Position numbers and translations under genes: made by a program
Assembly (NCBI GenBank): GCA_028712845.1
Contig: JAQTPO010000118.1
Span: 1-6,024, forward strand
Source: Dehalococcoidales bacterium
GTDB lineage: Bacteria > Chloroflexota > Dehalococcoidia > Dehalococcoidales > Fen-1064
Direction of reading: 5' to 3'
Length of the DNA stretch: 6,024 nucleotides
The notes under the pieces: model-generated
What the model was told of the DNA's origin: nothing
What the model saw: only the letters and a program-made list of their open reading frames with translations
Database searches by the model: none
In this document: in pieces, positions 1 through 5,936 of the stretch
Position numbering within the stretch: position 1 is the first letter of the stretch
How the letters are laid out: every line of letters starts with the position of its first letter

Positions 1-1
1 C

Positions 2-913
2 TTATACGCTTGATTGTGGTGATTCTTCCTGGTCGGCTTCTACCGCAGTCTTCATCGCCAGAATGCCCACTTCAAGCTGTTTATCATCCGGCTCACTCGT
101 GGTGAGAGCCTGTAACCACATACCCGGCGCCAGCAGAATTCTGATAATGATATTCTTGACATGGTTAGCACCAAAGTGAATGAACTCATAACCCAGAGCG
201 GCAATCACCGGCACCAGCACAATCCGGCTCAACACCAAAAACCAGAGCCCCTTAATCCCTAACAGTCCTACCATTGAAAATACGATAATAGCGATTATCA
301 TCACTACAAACAGGAAACTTCCGCCGCAACGGACATGCGCCTTGCTGTATTTTTTAATTGCCTCAGGCTCGAGCGGCGCGCCGGCTTCAAATCCATTCAC
401 CGACTTGTGTTCAGCACCGTGATAGGCAAAGACACGCTTGATGTCGGGCATCAGCGAGACCAATCTGAGATAGAGAATAAACATCGCTATACGGATAATC
501 CCTTCTACGAGATTAAATATTATTGATGACGACTCTATATTTAGAAGCCGGGTGAGAAAAAGAGGCGCCAGGAAAAACAGGGCGACCGCAAAGACCATTG
601 AGACCGCCAGCATCGCCCACATCCACCAACCGCCCACTTTTTCGTTCTCTTTCGCCGTCTCTTCTTCGAGCGCAATATTGGCGGAATACATCAAGGTCTG
701 GATACCGAATACAAGGGATTCAATTAAAACAATGATGCCACGAAGTAATGGCGCTGACCTCATCCAGCCGGTGTAAAGAGTAGAAAGCGGTTTCTTGTCA
801 ACCACCATTTCACCGTTGGGCTTACGGACGACGGTCACCATGTTTTTCTTCCCGCGAATCATCACGCCTTCAATGACTGCCTGCCCGCCGTAATGATGTA
901 TTTTATTCGCCAT
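2..913 (-). CDS. DUF1385 family membrane protein (YqhQ-like)
   Basis: This 303-residue protein matches the DUF1385/YqhQ family, whose biochemical role is not established as far as I know. Visible conserved blocks are GGQAVIEGVMIRG at residues 9-21, YHGAEHKSVNGFEAG at 164-178, HVRCGGSF at 193-200, LGYEF at 240-244 and PGMWLQALTTSEPDD at 263-277. Hydrophobic stretches at about 55-80, 97-123, 130-155, 200-220 and 222-245 suggest four or five membrane segments in the cytoplasmic membrane. The His/Glu/Cys-rich middle (H165, E168, H169, H193, C196) could bind metal, but that is inference. A TTG directly upstream (914-916) would extend the frame by one residue. I chose the ATG at 911-913 because AAGGAG (918-923) lies 4 nt before it. 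The stop TAA is at the window edge, so the gene is complete. It follows rpmE, separated by a terminator. In related genomes prfA and prmC often come next, but they are not in this window. Confidence 0.9.
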   Translation of the reverse strand: MANKIHHYGGQAVIEGVMIRGKKNMVTVVRKPNGEMVVDKKPLSTLYTGWMRSAPLLRGIIVLIESLVFGIQTLMYSANIALEEETAKENEKVGGWWMWAMLAVSMVFAVALFFLAPLFLTRLLNIESSSIIFNLVEGIIRIAMFILYLRLVSLMPDIKRVFAYHGAEHKSVNGFEAGAPLEPEAIKKYSKAHVRCGGSFLFVVMIIAIIVFSMVGLLGIKGLWFLVLSRIVLVPVIAALGYEFIHFGANHVKNIIIRILLAPGMWLQALTTSEPDDKQLEVGILAMKTAVEADQEESPQSSV

Positions 914-928
914 CAAACTCCTTGATAA

Positions 929-960
929 AGAAAAAGGAGCGGTTTTTTGCTCCGCTCCTT
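929..960 (-). terminator. Intrinsic terminator after rpmE
   Basis: On the minus strand the arm AAGGAGCGG (952-960) pairs perfectly with CCGCTCCTT (934-942) across a 9-nt loop, and the second arm runs into a T-rich tract, TTTTTCTTT. This is a 9-bp GC-rich stem plus U-tract and a convincing Rho-independent terminator. It ends the rplU-rpmA-rpmE transcript 18 nt after the rpmE stop codon. The DUF1385 start codon lies only about 20 nt beyond it, with no room for a separate promoter, so the hairpin probably acts as a partial terminator that sets the level of the downstream gene. Confidence 0.85.
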
Positions 961-978
961 GATTTCTACTATTTGCGG

Positions 979-1185
979 TTAACTTTTCTTCTCGTAACGC
1001 CGCTTGAACCGCTCCACCCGACCGGCAGTGTCCACAACTCTCTGTTCACCGGTGTAATACGGATGGCACTTACTGCACAACTCGACTCTGATTTCTTTCT
1101 TGGTCGAACCGACGGTGAAAGTGTTTCCACAAGAACAAATCACCTTCGCCTGTGGGAAATATTGAGGGTGTATCTTTTCTCTCAT
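979..1185 (-). CDS. rpmE: 50S ribosomal protein L31 (zinc-binding type)
   Basis: The 68-residue product is bacterial ribosomal protein bL31, which sits at the large-subunit central protuberance and helps bridge to the small subunit. It begins MREKIHPQY, close to the usual family start, followed by the conserved core with Cys17, Cys19, Cys37 and Cys40. These four cysteines mark the zinc-binding (C+) form rather than the zinc-free paralogue. Length is normal. The start ATG lies 6 nt after the rpmA stop TAG. The region before it (ATAGATAAAG) is only a weak Shine-Dalgarno sequence, so translation is probably coupled to rpmA. A strong terminator follows the stop. Having L31 directly behind L21-L27, where many bacteria carry obg, is a notable arrangement. 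Confidence 0.97.
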   Translation of the reverse strand: MREKIHPQYFPQAKVICSCGNTFTVGSTKKEIRVELCSKCHPYYTGEQRVVDTAGRVERFKRRYEKKS

Positions 1186-1191
1186 CTTTAT

Positions 1192-1446
1192 CTATTCAGC
1201 GTAAACGCTGACCTTTCTCCTGTTATCGCTATATGGTTCGTACTTAACAACCCCATCAATCAGAGCAAAGATAGTGTAATCCTTTCCCAAACCAACATTA
1301 GTTCCGGGATGAATCCGGGTGCCTCTCTGTCTGACTATTATTGTTCCGGCGGTTACTTCTTGCCCGGCATATCTTTTAATGCCGAGCCGTTGCGCCTGAC
1401 TATCCCGCCCGTTCTTGCTCTTGCCGCCGCCCTTCTTATGAGCCAC
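1192..1446 (-). CDS. rpmA: 50S ribosomal protein L27
   Basis: The 84-residue product is bL27, whose N-terminal tail reaches toward the peptidyl-transferase centre of the large subunit. It starts [15 protein letters not shown] after the initiator, the family signature, and continues through the conserved [24 protein letters not shown] block at about residues 39-62. There is no N-terminal extension of the kind removed by the Prp protease in Firmicutes. The start codon is GTG (1444-1446), chosen because L27 begins exactly there and a strong AGGAGG (1453-1458) sits 6 nt upstream. The gene overlaps the end of rplU by 11 nt in a different frame, so its ribosome-binding site lies inside the rplU coding tail and the two genes are likely translationally coupled. 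Confidence 0.97.
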   Translation of the reverse strand: MAHKKGGGKSKNGRDSQAQRLGIKRYAGQEVTAGTIIVRQRGTRIHPGTNVGLGKDYTIFALIDGVVKYEPYSDNRRKVSVYAE

Positions 1447-1816
1447 TTCCGGCCTCCTCTTTCTTTACAGGTTCCTCTTGCGCAACTCCGGGTGCCTCAA
1501 TCTTATCAATGGCTAACCGCGTGAAAAGTTGGTGATGACCTGTCTTTTTGCGATACCTTACTTTGGCTTTGTATTTGAAAACAATGATTTTGTCACCGCG
1601 CACCGTGCCTTTTGAAGTCGCAATTACTTTTGCCCCTTCAACGGTGGGTGCACCGAATGTAGTGCCTTTGTCACTACCGATAACCAGAACTTTATCCAGT
1701 TCGACAGCATCGCCATCAATCACATTCATGTTATCGACATCAACTGTCTGTCCCTGAGTGACACGATACTGTTTTCCACCAGTCTCAATTATTGCGTAAA
1801 TGTTCGTACCCTCCAC
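1436..1816 (-). CDS. rplU: 50S ribosomal protein L21
   Basis: The product is bL21, a 23S rRNA-binding large-subunit protein. The core [13 protein letters not shown] and the basic segment [17 protein letters not shown] are diagnostic. The core is about 101 residues, followed by a tail of roughly 20 residues rich in Glu, Lys, Gly and Ser that exceeds the usual length. The start is uncertain. The longest frame opens with GTG at 1814-1816 and gives 126 residues. However, family members start at the Met before YAII, which here is an ATT codon (1799-1801) with GGAGGG (1809-1814) ideally placed 7 nt upstream. Starting there gives 121 residues. No ATG exists near either position. The gene has its own strong promoter just upstream and leads the rplU-rpmA-rpmE unit. 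Confidence 0.95.
   Translation of the reverse strand: MEGTNIYAIIETGGKQYRVTQGQTVDVDNMNVIDGDAVELDKVLVIGSDKGTTFGAPTVEGAKVIATSKGTVRGDKIIVFKYKAKVRYRKKTGHHQLFTRLAIDKIEAPGVAQEEPVKKEEAGSGS
1809..1814 (-). promoter_or_regulatory. Shine-Dalgarno sequence of rplU, pointing to an ATT start
   Basis: On the minus strand GGAGGG lies 7 nt before ATT (1799-1801), the codon that matches Met1 of ordinary L21 proteins. For the GTG at 1814-1816 this motif would be useless because it overlaps and follows that codon. The placement favours AUU as the true start, with a leader of about 18 nt. Confidence 0.6.
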
Positions 1817-1825
1817 AAAAGAGAT

Positions 1826-1855
1826 ATTATATCAGCTTCTCTCACACAGCGTCAA
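1826..1855 (-). promoter_or_regulatory. Sigma70-type promoter of rplU-rpmA-rpmE
   Basis: The minus strand carries TTGACG (1850-1855), matching five of six bases of the -35 consensus, then an 18-nt spacer and a perfect TATAAT (1826-1831). Transcription should begin around 1816-1820. The promoter sits in the 55-nt gap between the coaE stop codon and the L21 frame. The leader is too short to hold a structured L21 autoregulatory element. Confidence 0.8.
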
Positions 1856-1871
1856 GCACAGTCTCAGGCTT

Positions 1872-2459
1872 TCAATTTTTCCACAATTCTTTTACTTTTA
1901 TCCGCAACTCTTCCATTGTGCCGTCGTTATGGATGACCACTTTCGCCCGCTTCATCCGCTCTTCATTAGACATCTGCGAACGAATCCGGGAACGGATTTG
2001 TTCTTCAGTCAGACCGGTCCGCGCCACGGCGCGCCTGATGACATTCTCTTCATTTGCCACCACAACCCAGACATCCTCCGCTAACGGTGCCCAGTTGGCT
2101 TCGAATAAAATTGCCGCATCCAGCACCACAACTTTGGTTCCCTTTTGCCGATAATCTTCAATACGCTTCTTCATCATATCGAACATGCGGGGATGGACAA
2201 TACCATTCAACCGCTTCAGTTCCTCAGGACTACCAAAAACTATTACACCCAGTTTTTTGCGGTCGATGGTGTTATCCGCCGACAGAATCTGCTTGCCGAA
2301 GGTTTTAACCAGCTCCTGCCATGTTTCGGTATTTGGCTGGTAAGCCTCATGCCCCACATTATCGGCATCGATAATCACAGCGCCTAATTCAGCTAAACAT
2401 TGGGACACGGTACTTTTACCGCTGCCGATACCACCTGTCAGACCAATTACTTTTGTCAT
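1872..2459 (-). CDS. coaE: Dephospho-CoA kinase
   Basis: The 195-residue cytosolic enzyme phosphorylates the 3'-hydroxyl of the dephospho-CoA ribose with ATP, the last step of coenzyme A synthesis. Visible features are the P-loop GLTGGIGSGKS at residues 6-16, the IIDADNVGHE segment at 29-38 (Asp31/Asp33 region, substrate and catalytic), NGIVHP at 85-90, the VLDAAILFE strand at 112-120, and the lid segment around 142-163 rich in Arg. Length is typical of the family. The ATG start gives the canonical N-terminus directly before the P-loop. Its Shine-Dalgarno sequence is poor (GGCAGG about 11 nt away). It follows hpf by 21 nt and is probably the last gene of the unit that begins with the zinc-ribbon gene. 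No hairpin terminator is visible after it, so read-through into rplU is possible. Confidence 0.97.
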   Translation of the reverse strand: MTKVIGLTGGIGSGKSTVSQCLAELGAVIIDADNVGHEAYQPNTETWQELVKTFGKQILSADNTIDRKKLGVIVFGSPEELKRLNGIVHPRMFDMMKKRIEDYRQKGTKVVVLDAAILFEANWAPLAEDVWVVVANEENVIRRAVARTGLTEEQIRSRIRSQMSNEERMKRAKVVIHNDGTMEELRIKVKELWKN

Positions 2460-2480
2460 TTTATTTAATGCCTGCCAGAC

Positions 2481-3029
2481 TTACTCTAATTCCGGTTCGA
2501 TGATGCTGTAATTGCCGTCCTTCCGGCGATACAGAAGGTTAAACTCCTTCGTGGCGGAATTATGAAACAGGAAGAAATCATGCCCCAGCAGTTCCATCTG
2601 TTCGATGGCATCCTCTACGGACATCGGTTTCATCGTGAAACGTTTGGTCCTCACCAAGGTAGGATTAGATGAGTCATCTACGGCTGGCTCTCCGTTATTA
2701 GTATTCCTGATAGACGGGCCAGCTTTACCCTTTTTATTGAGTTTGCCTTTGTACCGCTCAATCTGCCGGTCAATTACCGGCAACACTTTATCGATTGCAA
2801 CCAGTAAATTTTCGGCTCGTTCTTCTGCCCGAAGTAATGTTCCATTGGCATCAAGTGTCACCTGCACCCGATAGCGCTGGTCCTGTGATTTGGTTTTTTG
2901 TTCGCTAAGCTCCACCTTAGTGCCATTGATATTCTGGAAATGCCTATCCAGTTTGCCGAATTTCTTTTCGATATAATCTTTAACCGTAGGCAGTATTTCA
3001 ATGCTCTGACCCGTGATTTGTAACTCCAT
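2481..3029 (-). CDS. hpf: Ribosome hibernation promoting factor, long form (HPF/RaiA family)
   Basis: The 182-residue protein has the two-part layout of long HPF. Residues 1-100 form the RaiA/HPF domain (MELQITGQSIEILPTVKDYI at the start), which binds the decoding region of the 30S subunit. A variable linker follows at about 101-125. Residues 126-182 form the C-terminal dimerisation domain, including VRTKRFTMKPMSVEDAIEQM and HDFFLFHNSATKEFNLLYRR. In characterised bacteria the long form dimerises to hold two 70S ribosomes as inactive 100S particles in stationary phase or stress. The ATG start has AGGAG 6 nt upstream. The gene lies 18 nt after comF and 21 nt before coaE, so it is co-transcribed, and it sits close to a ribosomal protein operon. 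Confidence 0.96.
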   Translation of the reverse strand: MELQITGQSIEILPTVKDYIEKKFGKLDRHFQNINGTKVELSEQKTKSQDQRYRVQVTLDANGTLLRAEERAENLLVAIDKVLPVIDRQIERYKGKLNKKGKAGPSIRNTNNGEPAVDDSSNPTLVRTKRFTMKPMSVEDAIEQMELLGHDFFLFHNSATKEFNLLYRRKDGNYSIIEPELE

Positions 3030-3047
3030 CTCACACTCCTGAATTTA

Positions 3048-3806
3048 TTAAATCTCTCTTGCCAGTGTCAATCCCCACACTGACATAGCTTCGGCTGTTT
3101 TTAATACGGAGGCACAGGCATTAAGGGTCGCCCCGGAAGTTGTGACATCATCGATTAATAATACTTTTTTACCGCGCAAGTCATCATTTTGGCAGGCAAA
3201 GACCCCGACGACATTCTGTCTTCTTTCTTCGACATTAGCAGTTCTTGCCTGCGGCAAATTATAATGATGCCTTACCAGACAGCTATCGCTAACCGGTATT
3301 CCGGTGAGTCTGCCCAACTCCTTTGCCAGCAAGCAGGACTGGTTGTAGCCCCGTTCCCGAAGCCGCTTGTCATGTAAAGGCACCGGTGTCAAAACATCAC
3401 ATCGTATCGGATTTGCAATCAAGTAATCGCTTAACAATTTTGCCAGCCTACCGGTGATAGCACGCAAATTATTATATTTGAACGCATGAATCGCTTTACG
3501 AATCACACCCTCAAATCTAAATGGAGAACGGATTCCATCAATATCGGCTTCCCAACCGATACAACTGGAGCAAAACACCTCATTCATCCTGAGCACAGTT
3601 GCGGGATTTACTCCGGGTGAAGCCTGAAAATTTATTTGTGGTTTTCCGCATTTCGTACAGACAGGCGGTTCAATACATGGCAATGAAGCCTGACAGGAGC
3701 TGCAAATGAAGTCGCCTTCTTTACCGCAACCCACACAGAACTTCGGGAATAATAAATCAAGTGCCATCCCTCTAAATTCCGCTAATTGAGGAAGCACACT
3801 CACCAT
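3048..3806 (-). CDS. comF: ComF family amidophosphoribosyltransferase-like protein
   Basis: This 252-residue protein joins N-terminal zinc fingers to a phosphoribosyltransferase (PRT) domain, the ComF/GntX layout. Paired cysteines lie at 24/27, 35/38, 50/53 and 79/82, enough for two four-Cys zinc sites. The PRT part carries RERGYNQS at 150-157 and the PRPP-binding loop VLLIDDVTTSGATL at 215-228. In competent bacteria ComF supports natural transformation in the cytoplasm. Its substrate is not settled, and in many non-competent species the role is unknown, so competence here is not implied. The start is uncertain. ATG at 3804-3806 is the longest, but family members begin near MALDLLFPKFCVGCG, which corresponds to the ATG at 3765-3767 (239 residues). 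Neither has a good Shine-Dalgarno sequence. It is followed after 18 nt by hpf. Confidence 0.92.
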   Translation of the reverse strand: MVSVLPQLAEFRGMALDLLFPKFCVGCGKEGDFICSSCQASLPCIEPPVCTKCGKPQINFQASPGVNPATVLRMNEVFCSSCIGWEADIDGIRSPFRFEGVIRKAIHAFKYNNLRAITGRLAKLLSDYLIANPIRCDVLTPVPLHDKRLRERGYNQSCLLAKELGRLTGIPVSDSCLVRHHYNLPQARTANVEERRQNVVGVFACQNDDLRGKKVLLIDDVTTSGATLNACASVLKTAEAMSVWGLTLAREI

Positions 3807-3831
3807 CCATCAAGTCTTAAACAGTTCTGCG

Positions 3832-4047
3832 TTACTGACGGGAGCGATTATTATGCAGTGCACCACTCATAATCGGCTCGTCAACATAAACATCGCCGTT
3901 CCTGATTTTCAAATTAAAACCACACTGCGGGTTTGTGCAAACCCAGGCTTTATAATGAATTGTTGCCCCCTGGCTACCGAAATCCGACAGAGGAACGAGG
4001 TCCCCAACATTGCATTTTTGACATTTGGGGAAATTGTTTTGTTCCAC
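3832..4047 (-). CDS. Small zinc-ribbon protein of unknown function
   Basis: I do not recognise this 71-residue protein. It has CxxC at residues 9/12 and C-x4-C at 37/42 (KCQKC and CTNPQC), a spacing that would make one zinc ribbon. The middle is moderately polar, and the tail (about 55-71) has no obvious fold. No signal peptide or membrane segment is seen, so it should be cytosolic. A frame from GTG at 4056 would add three residues. I chose the GTG at 4045-4047 because GGGAGG (4056-4061) lies 8 nt before it, while the upstream GTG overlaps that motif. It appears to be the first gene after a candidate promoter and ends 25 nt before the longest comF frame. Zinc-ribbon proteins this size often bind nucleic acid or protein, but no function can be assigned. 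Confidence 0.8.
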   Translation of the reverse strand: MEQNNFPKCQKCNVGDLVPLSDFGSQGATIHYKAWVCTNPQCGFNLKIRNGDVYVDEPIMSGALHNNRSRQ

Positions 4048-4082
4048 GAAGTCCACCTCCCAGCCTAATTAAATCATTAACA

Positions 4083-4112
4083 AGTATACAACGAAATAAA
4101 GGGACGTTACAA
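4083..4112 (-). promoter_or_regulatory. Candidate promoter for zinc-ribbon/comF/hpf/coaE
   Basis: In the 95-nt gap behind the cupin gene the minus strand has TTGTAA (4107-4112), an 18-nt spacer and TATACT (4083-4088), matching four and five of six consensus bases. Transcription would begin near 4076, leaving a leader of about 30 nt before the GTG start. The gap is A/T-rich and I see no terminator hairpin for the cupin gene in it, so read-through from upstream cannot be excluded. Confidence 0.5.
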
Positions 4113-4142
4113 ATTAATCGCATCTCCTTCAATTAGCATCCG

Positions 4143-4493
4143 TTAAAATTTTGTGTCACCCGGCGGCATAATTGCCAGATGCGCAAAAGCGGAATCTTTC
4201 GTGGCGCCATGCCAGTGTTTCTCATTGGCAGGAATGAGGATAACCGTGCCGGGAGTGACCGTTACTTCTTCTTTCTCCGTAGCGACAATCCCCTTGCCTT
4301 CTGTCACATATAAAATCTGGTCAAAGCTATGGGCATGTAAAATATTACGCGCCCCGGGAGTGAAGTTTACCTGAGCAATGCGCAACTCTTTAGTACCCGT
4401 ACCGATAACATCCTGCATAAATACTCTGCCGCGAAAGATGGCATTAGCGCTATCATCCCGCTTTTTAACATCACTGACCTTGATTATTTTCAT
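4143..4493 (-). CDS. Single-domain cupin protein (cupin_2 type)
   Basis: The 116-residue product is a small one-domain beta-barrel cupin. Motif 1 runs from Gly47 through His53-x-His55 and x3 to Gln59 and Gly66. The usual metal-ligand Glu is replaced by Gln59. Motif 2 runs from Gly82 (PGTVILIPANEKHWHG at about 81-96) with His93 as the remaining expected ligand and His95 nearby. A metal site of three His plus Gln is plausible. Such cupins include dioxygenases, isomerases and sugar or sensor proteins, so the reaction cannot be named. A TTG at 4497-4499 would add two residues. The ATG at 4491-4493 is preferred because GGGAGG (4500-4505) lies 6 nt before it. It follows the transporter by 60 nt, probably in the same transcript. 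No signal peptide is visible. Confidence 0.9.
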   Translation of the reverse strand: MKIIKVSDVKKRDDSANAIFRGRVFMQDVIGTGTKELRIAQVNFTPGARNILHAHSFDQILYVTEGKGIVATEKEEVTVTPGTVILIPANEKHWHGATKDSAFAHLAIMPPGDTKF

Positions 4494-4553
4494 AAACAAC
4501 CTCCCGTTATTTTAATTTGTTCATTGAAGTAGCGTGACAATTATTTATAGCCC

Positions 4554-5807
4554 TTAAGATATTTGTTTACCAAGCCGCATGCGGAGTGTTTCAGGCATGT
4601 TAATCAGCAACGGCATTCTAATCACGACGTCGATACCAACGAATATCAGAAACACATATTGAGGCCCCATTTTATCCCAGATAATACCGCATACGAATGC
4701 CAGACAGGCATTGAGAAGCATACGAAAGAACCGCGCGATTCCTACCCATCTGCCCATCTGCTCAGGAGGCACTAACTCCCTTTCCATAGCTGCTGAAATC
4801 GGACCCCCGATATAGTAAAAGCCTTGCAGGGCGCCGGCAATCACTAAAAATAAGGGGCTGGGTGACCAGACAAGCAATAAATTAGACACCCAGAAGAGCG
4901 GCGCTGTTACGTACAATATCTTCTTTCTGCCGATTTTATCTGCCAGGCTACCCAGTGGAATAGCAAATACTATGGACGCCAGTGCAGAACCTGTTACCAT
5001 CGCTCCCAATACAAACGGTGTCGCTCCCTTTATCTGATAGGCATATAGTTGAGAAAAAGGGAAAACCATTGCCAGCGGAAATTGAACGATTGAAGAAATA
5101 AGAATCCATTTTTTCAGGTGATGCCCTTCCTTCATCACCTGAAAAAGGTCACGAAACATACTGTGGCTACTTACACGAGCTCTCACCAGCTTTTTATTGG
5201 ATAGCTTCATCAATACAATAATGAAAGTGATTACGGTAAGTATTAAACAAAAATAGAATATTGGTCTGATGCCATCGACATTAGCGCCTCCTGAGGCAGT
5301 CACTATCCATGCTCCCAGCATCGGACCGGCCATACCCAGTATCCCTGAGGCAACTGTCTCACAGACTGTCATACCAGTCGCCCGGTCTTCATTTGCAAGA
5401 CAATTACCGCAAATGGTAGCACAACTGTGGATACTTACCGAAAAACCCATCCAGTATGTCGTCATGGCTATTATAGTAAGAAACCAGCTATGAGCTATGC
5501 CATAAGTCAAATATGAAATAGCGAGCAGACCTATACCAAGCAAGTAGATGTTTTTCGGACCTGTCCGGTCGATAAACCAGCCGGTAAGTGGACTAATGAT
5601 AGCGGCGACGAGCATGCCGATACTATTGATGATTCCTAATTGTGTGGCAGTAGCGCCTAACGCTACGATGTAGATGGATAGATAGGGAAAGATTGCCTGA
5701 TAGGCAAGCCTGGAAATCGAGGTTCTTATTACGGTAACGTTCCAATCCTTCTGTTGCCGTTTTAGAAAGACTATCGATTTTAAGAAAAATGAGGAGAGTA
5801 TCTTCAA
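4554..5807 (-). CDS. Major facilitator superfamily transporter
   Basis: The 417-residue protein is an MFS carrier of the cytoplasmic membrane with about 12 hydrophobic helices in two halves, joined by a charged central loop at about 201-232. The loop between helices 2 and 3 has the motif-A form GWFIDRTGPK (76-85). Its repeat in the second half is GSLADKIGRKK (286-296), typical of proton-coupled MFS drug or metabolite exporters. The substrate cannot be read from sequence. The start is TTG at 5805-5807. It is the only ATG, GTG or TTG in frame between the upstream stop (5826-5828) and the first transmembrane helix, the next being Met65 inside a helix, so the unusual codon is well supported. The Shine-Dalgarno sequence is weak (AGG about 7 nt away). 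No terminator is seen between it and the cupin gene. Confidence 0.93.
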   Translation of the reverse strand: MKILSSFFLKSIVFLKRQQKDWNVTVIRTSISRLAYQAIFPYLSIYIVALGATATQLGIINSIGMLVAAIISPLTGWFIDRTGPKNIYLLGIGLLAISYLTYGIAHSWFLTIIAMTTYWMGFSVSIHSCATICGNCLANEDRATGMTVCETVASGILGMAGPMLGAWIVTASGGANVDGIRPIFYFCLILTVITFIIVLMKLSNKKLVRARVSSHSMFRDLFQVMKEGHHLKKWILISSIVQFPLAMVFPFSQLYAYQIKGATPFVLGAMVTGSALASIVFAIPLGSLADKIGRKKILYVTAPLFWVSNLLLVWSPSPLFLVIAGALQGFYYIGGPISAAMERELVPPEQMGRWVGIARFFRMLLNACLAFVCGIIWDKMGPQYVFLIFVGIDVVIRMPLLINMPETLRMRLGKQIS

Positions 5808-5887
5808 GTTATTGCCTAACCCATTTTATTGTGATTCTTGCTCGGTTTTTAGTTAGTTCCCATCTTGCCCCATTTCATCAAAAAATG

Positions 5888-5897
5888 CAAGCGCTTG
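5888..5897. promoter_or_regulatory. Palindrome CAAGCGCTTG upstream of the MFS gene
   Basis: A perfect 10-bp palindrome lies 80 nt before the transporter start codon. Its AAGCGCTT core resembles operators bound by LacI-family repressors, so it might control the transporter-cupin pair. A chance palindrome is possible, and no strong promoter was found beside it. Apart from this site and the terminal repeat, the non-coding stretch 5808-6024 shows no gene, RNA or clear terminator. Confidence 0.25.
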
Positions 5898-5936
5898 TGT
5901 GTGCAGAACGGTATTATTTGCTTTTGGTCGGTTTAA

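Noticed and set aside
922..1524. A 200-codon open frame on the plus strand opposite L21, L27 and L31
   Set aside because: It lies antisense to three certain ribosomal protein genes and has no family signature. It is a shadow of their codon usage.
1792..2387. Several overlapping plus-strand open frames opposite coaE
   Set aside because: They are low-complexity, Ser/Phe-rich translations antisense to a clear dephospho-CoA kinase, with no recognisable domain.
3975..4123. Minus-strand ATG at 4121-4123 directly behind AAGGAG, opening a frame of about 50 codons
   Set aside because: The AAGGAG abuts the ATG with no spacing, the frame crosses the candidate promoter and overlaps the zinc-ribbon gene out of frame, and the peptide shows no motif.
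4509..4550. Promoter-like pieces (TTGTCA, TAAAAT, TATAAA) between the transporter and cupin genes
   Set aside because: No pair gives both good hexamers and 16-18 nt spacing (TTGTCA to TAAAAT is 20 nt). Co-transcription with the transporter is simpler.
5808..5936. Promoter for the transporter gene
   Set aside because: Only weak hexamer matches were found, such as TTGCAT with CAAGAT. A real promoter may exist but cannot be supported from sequence alone.
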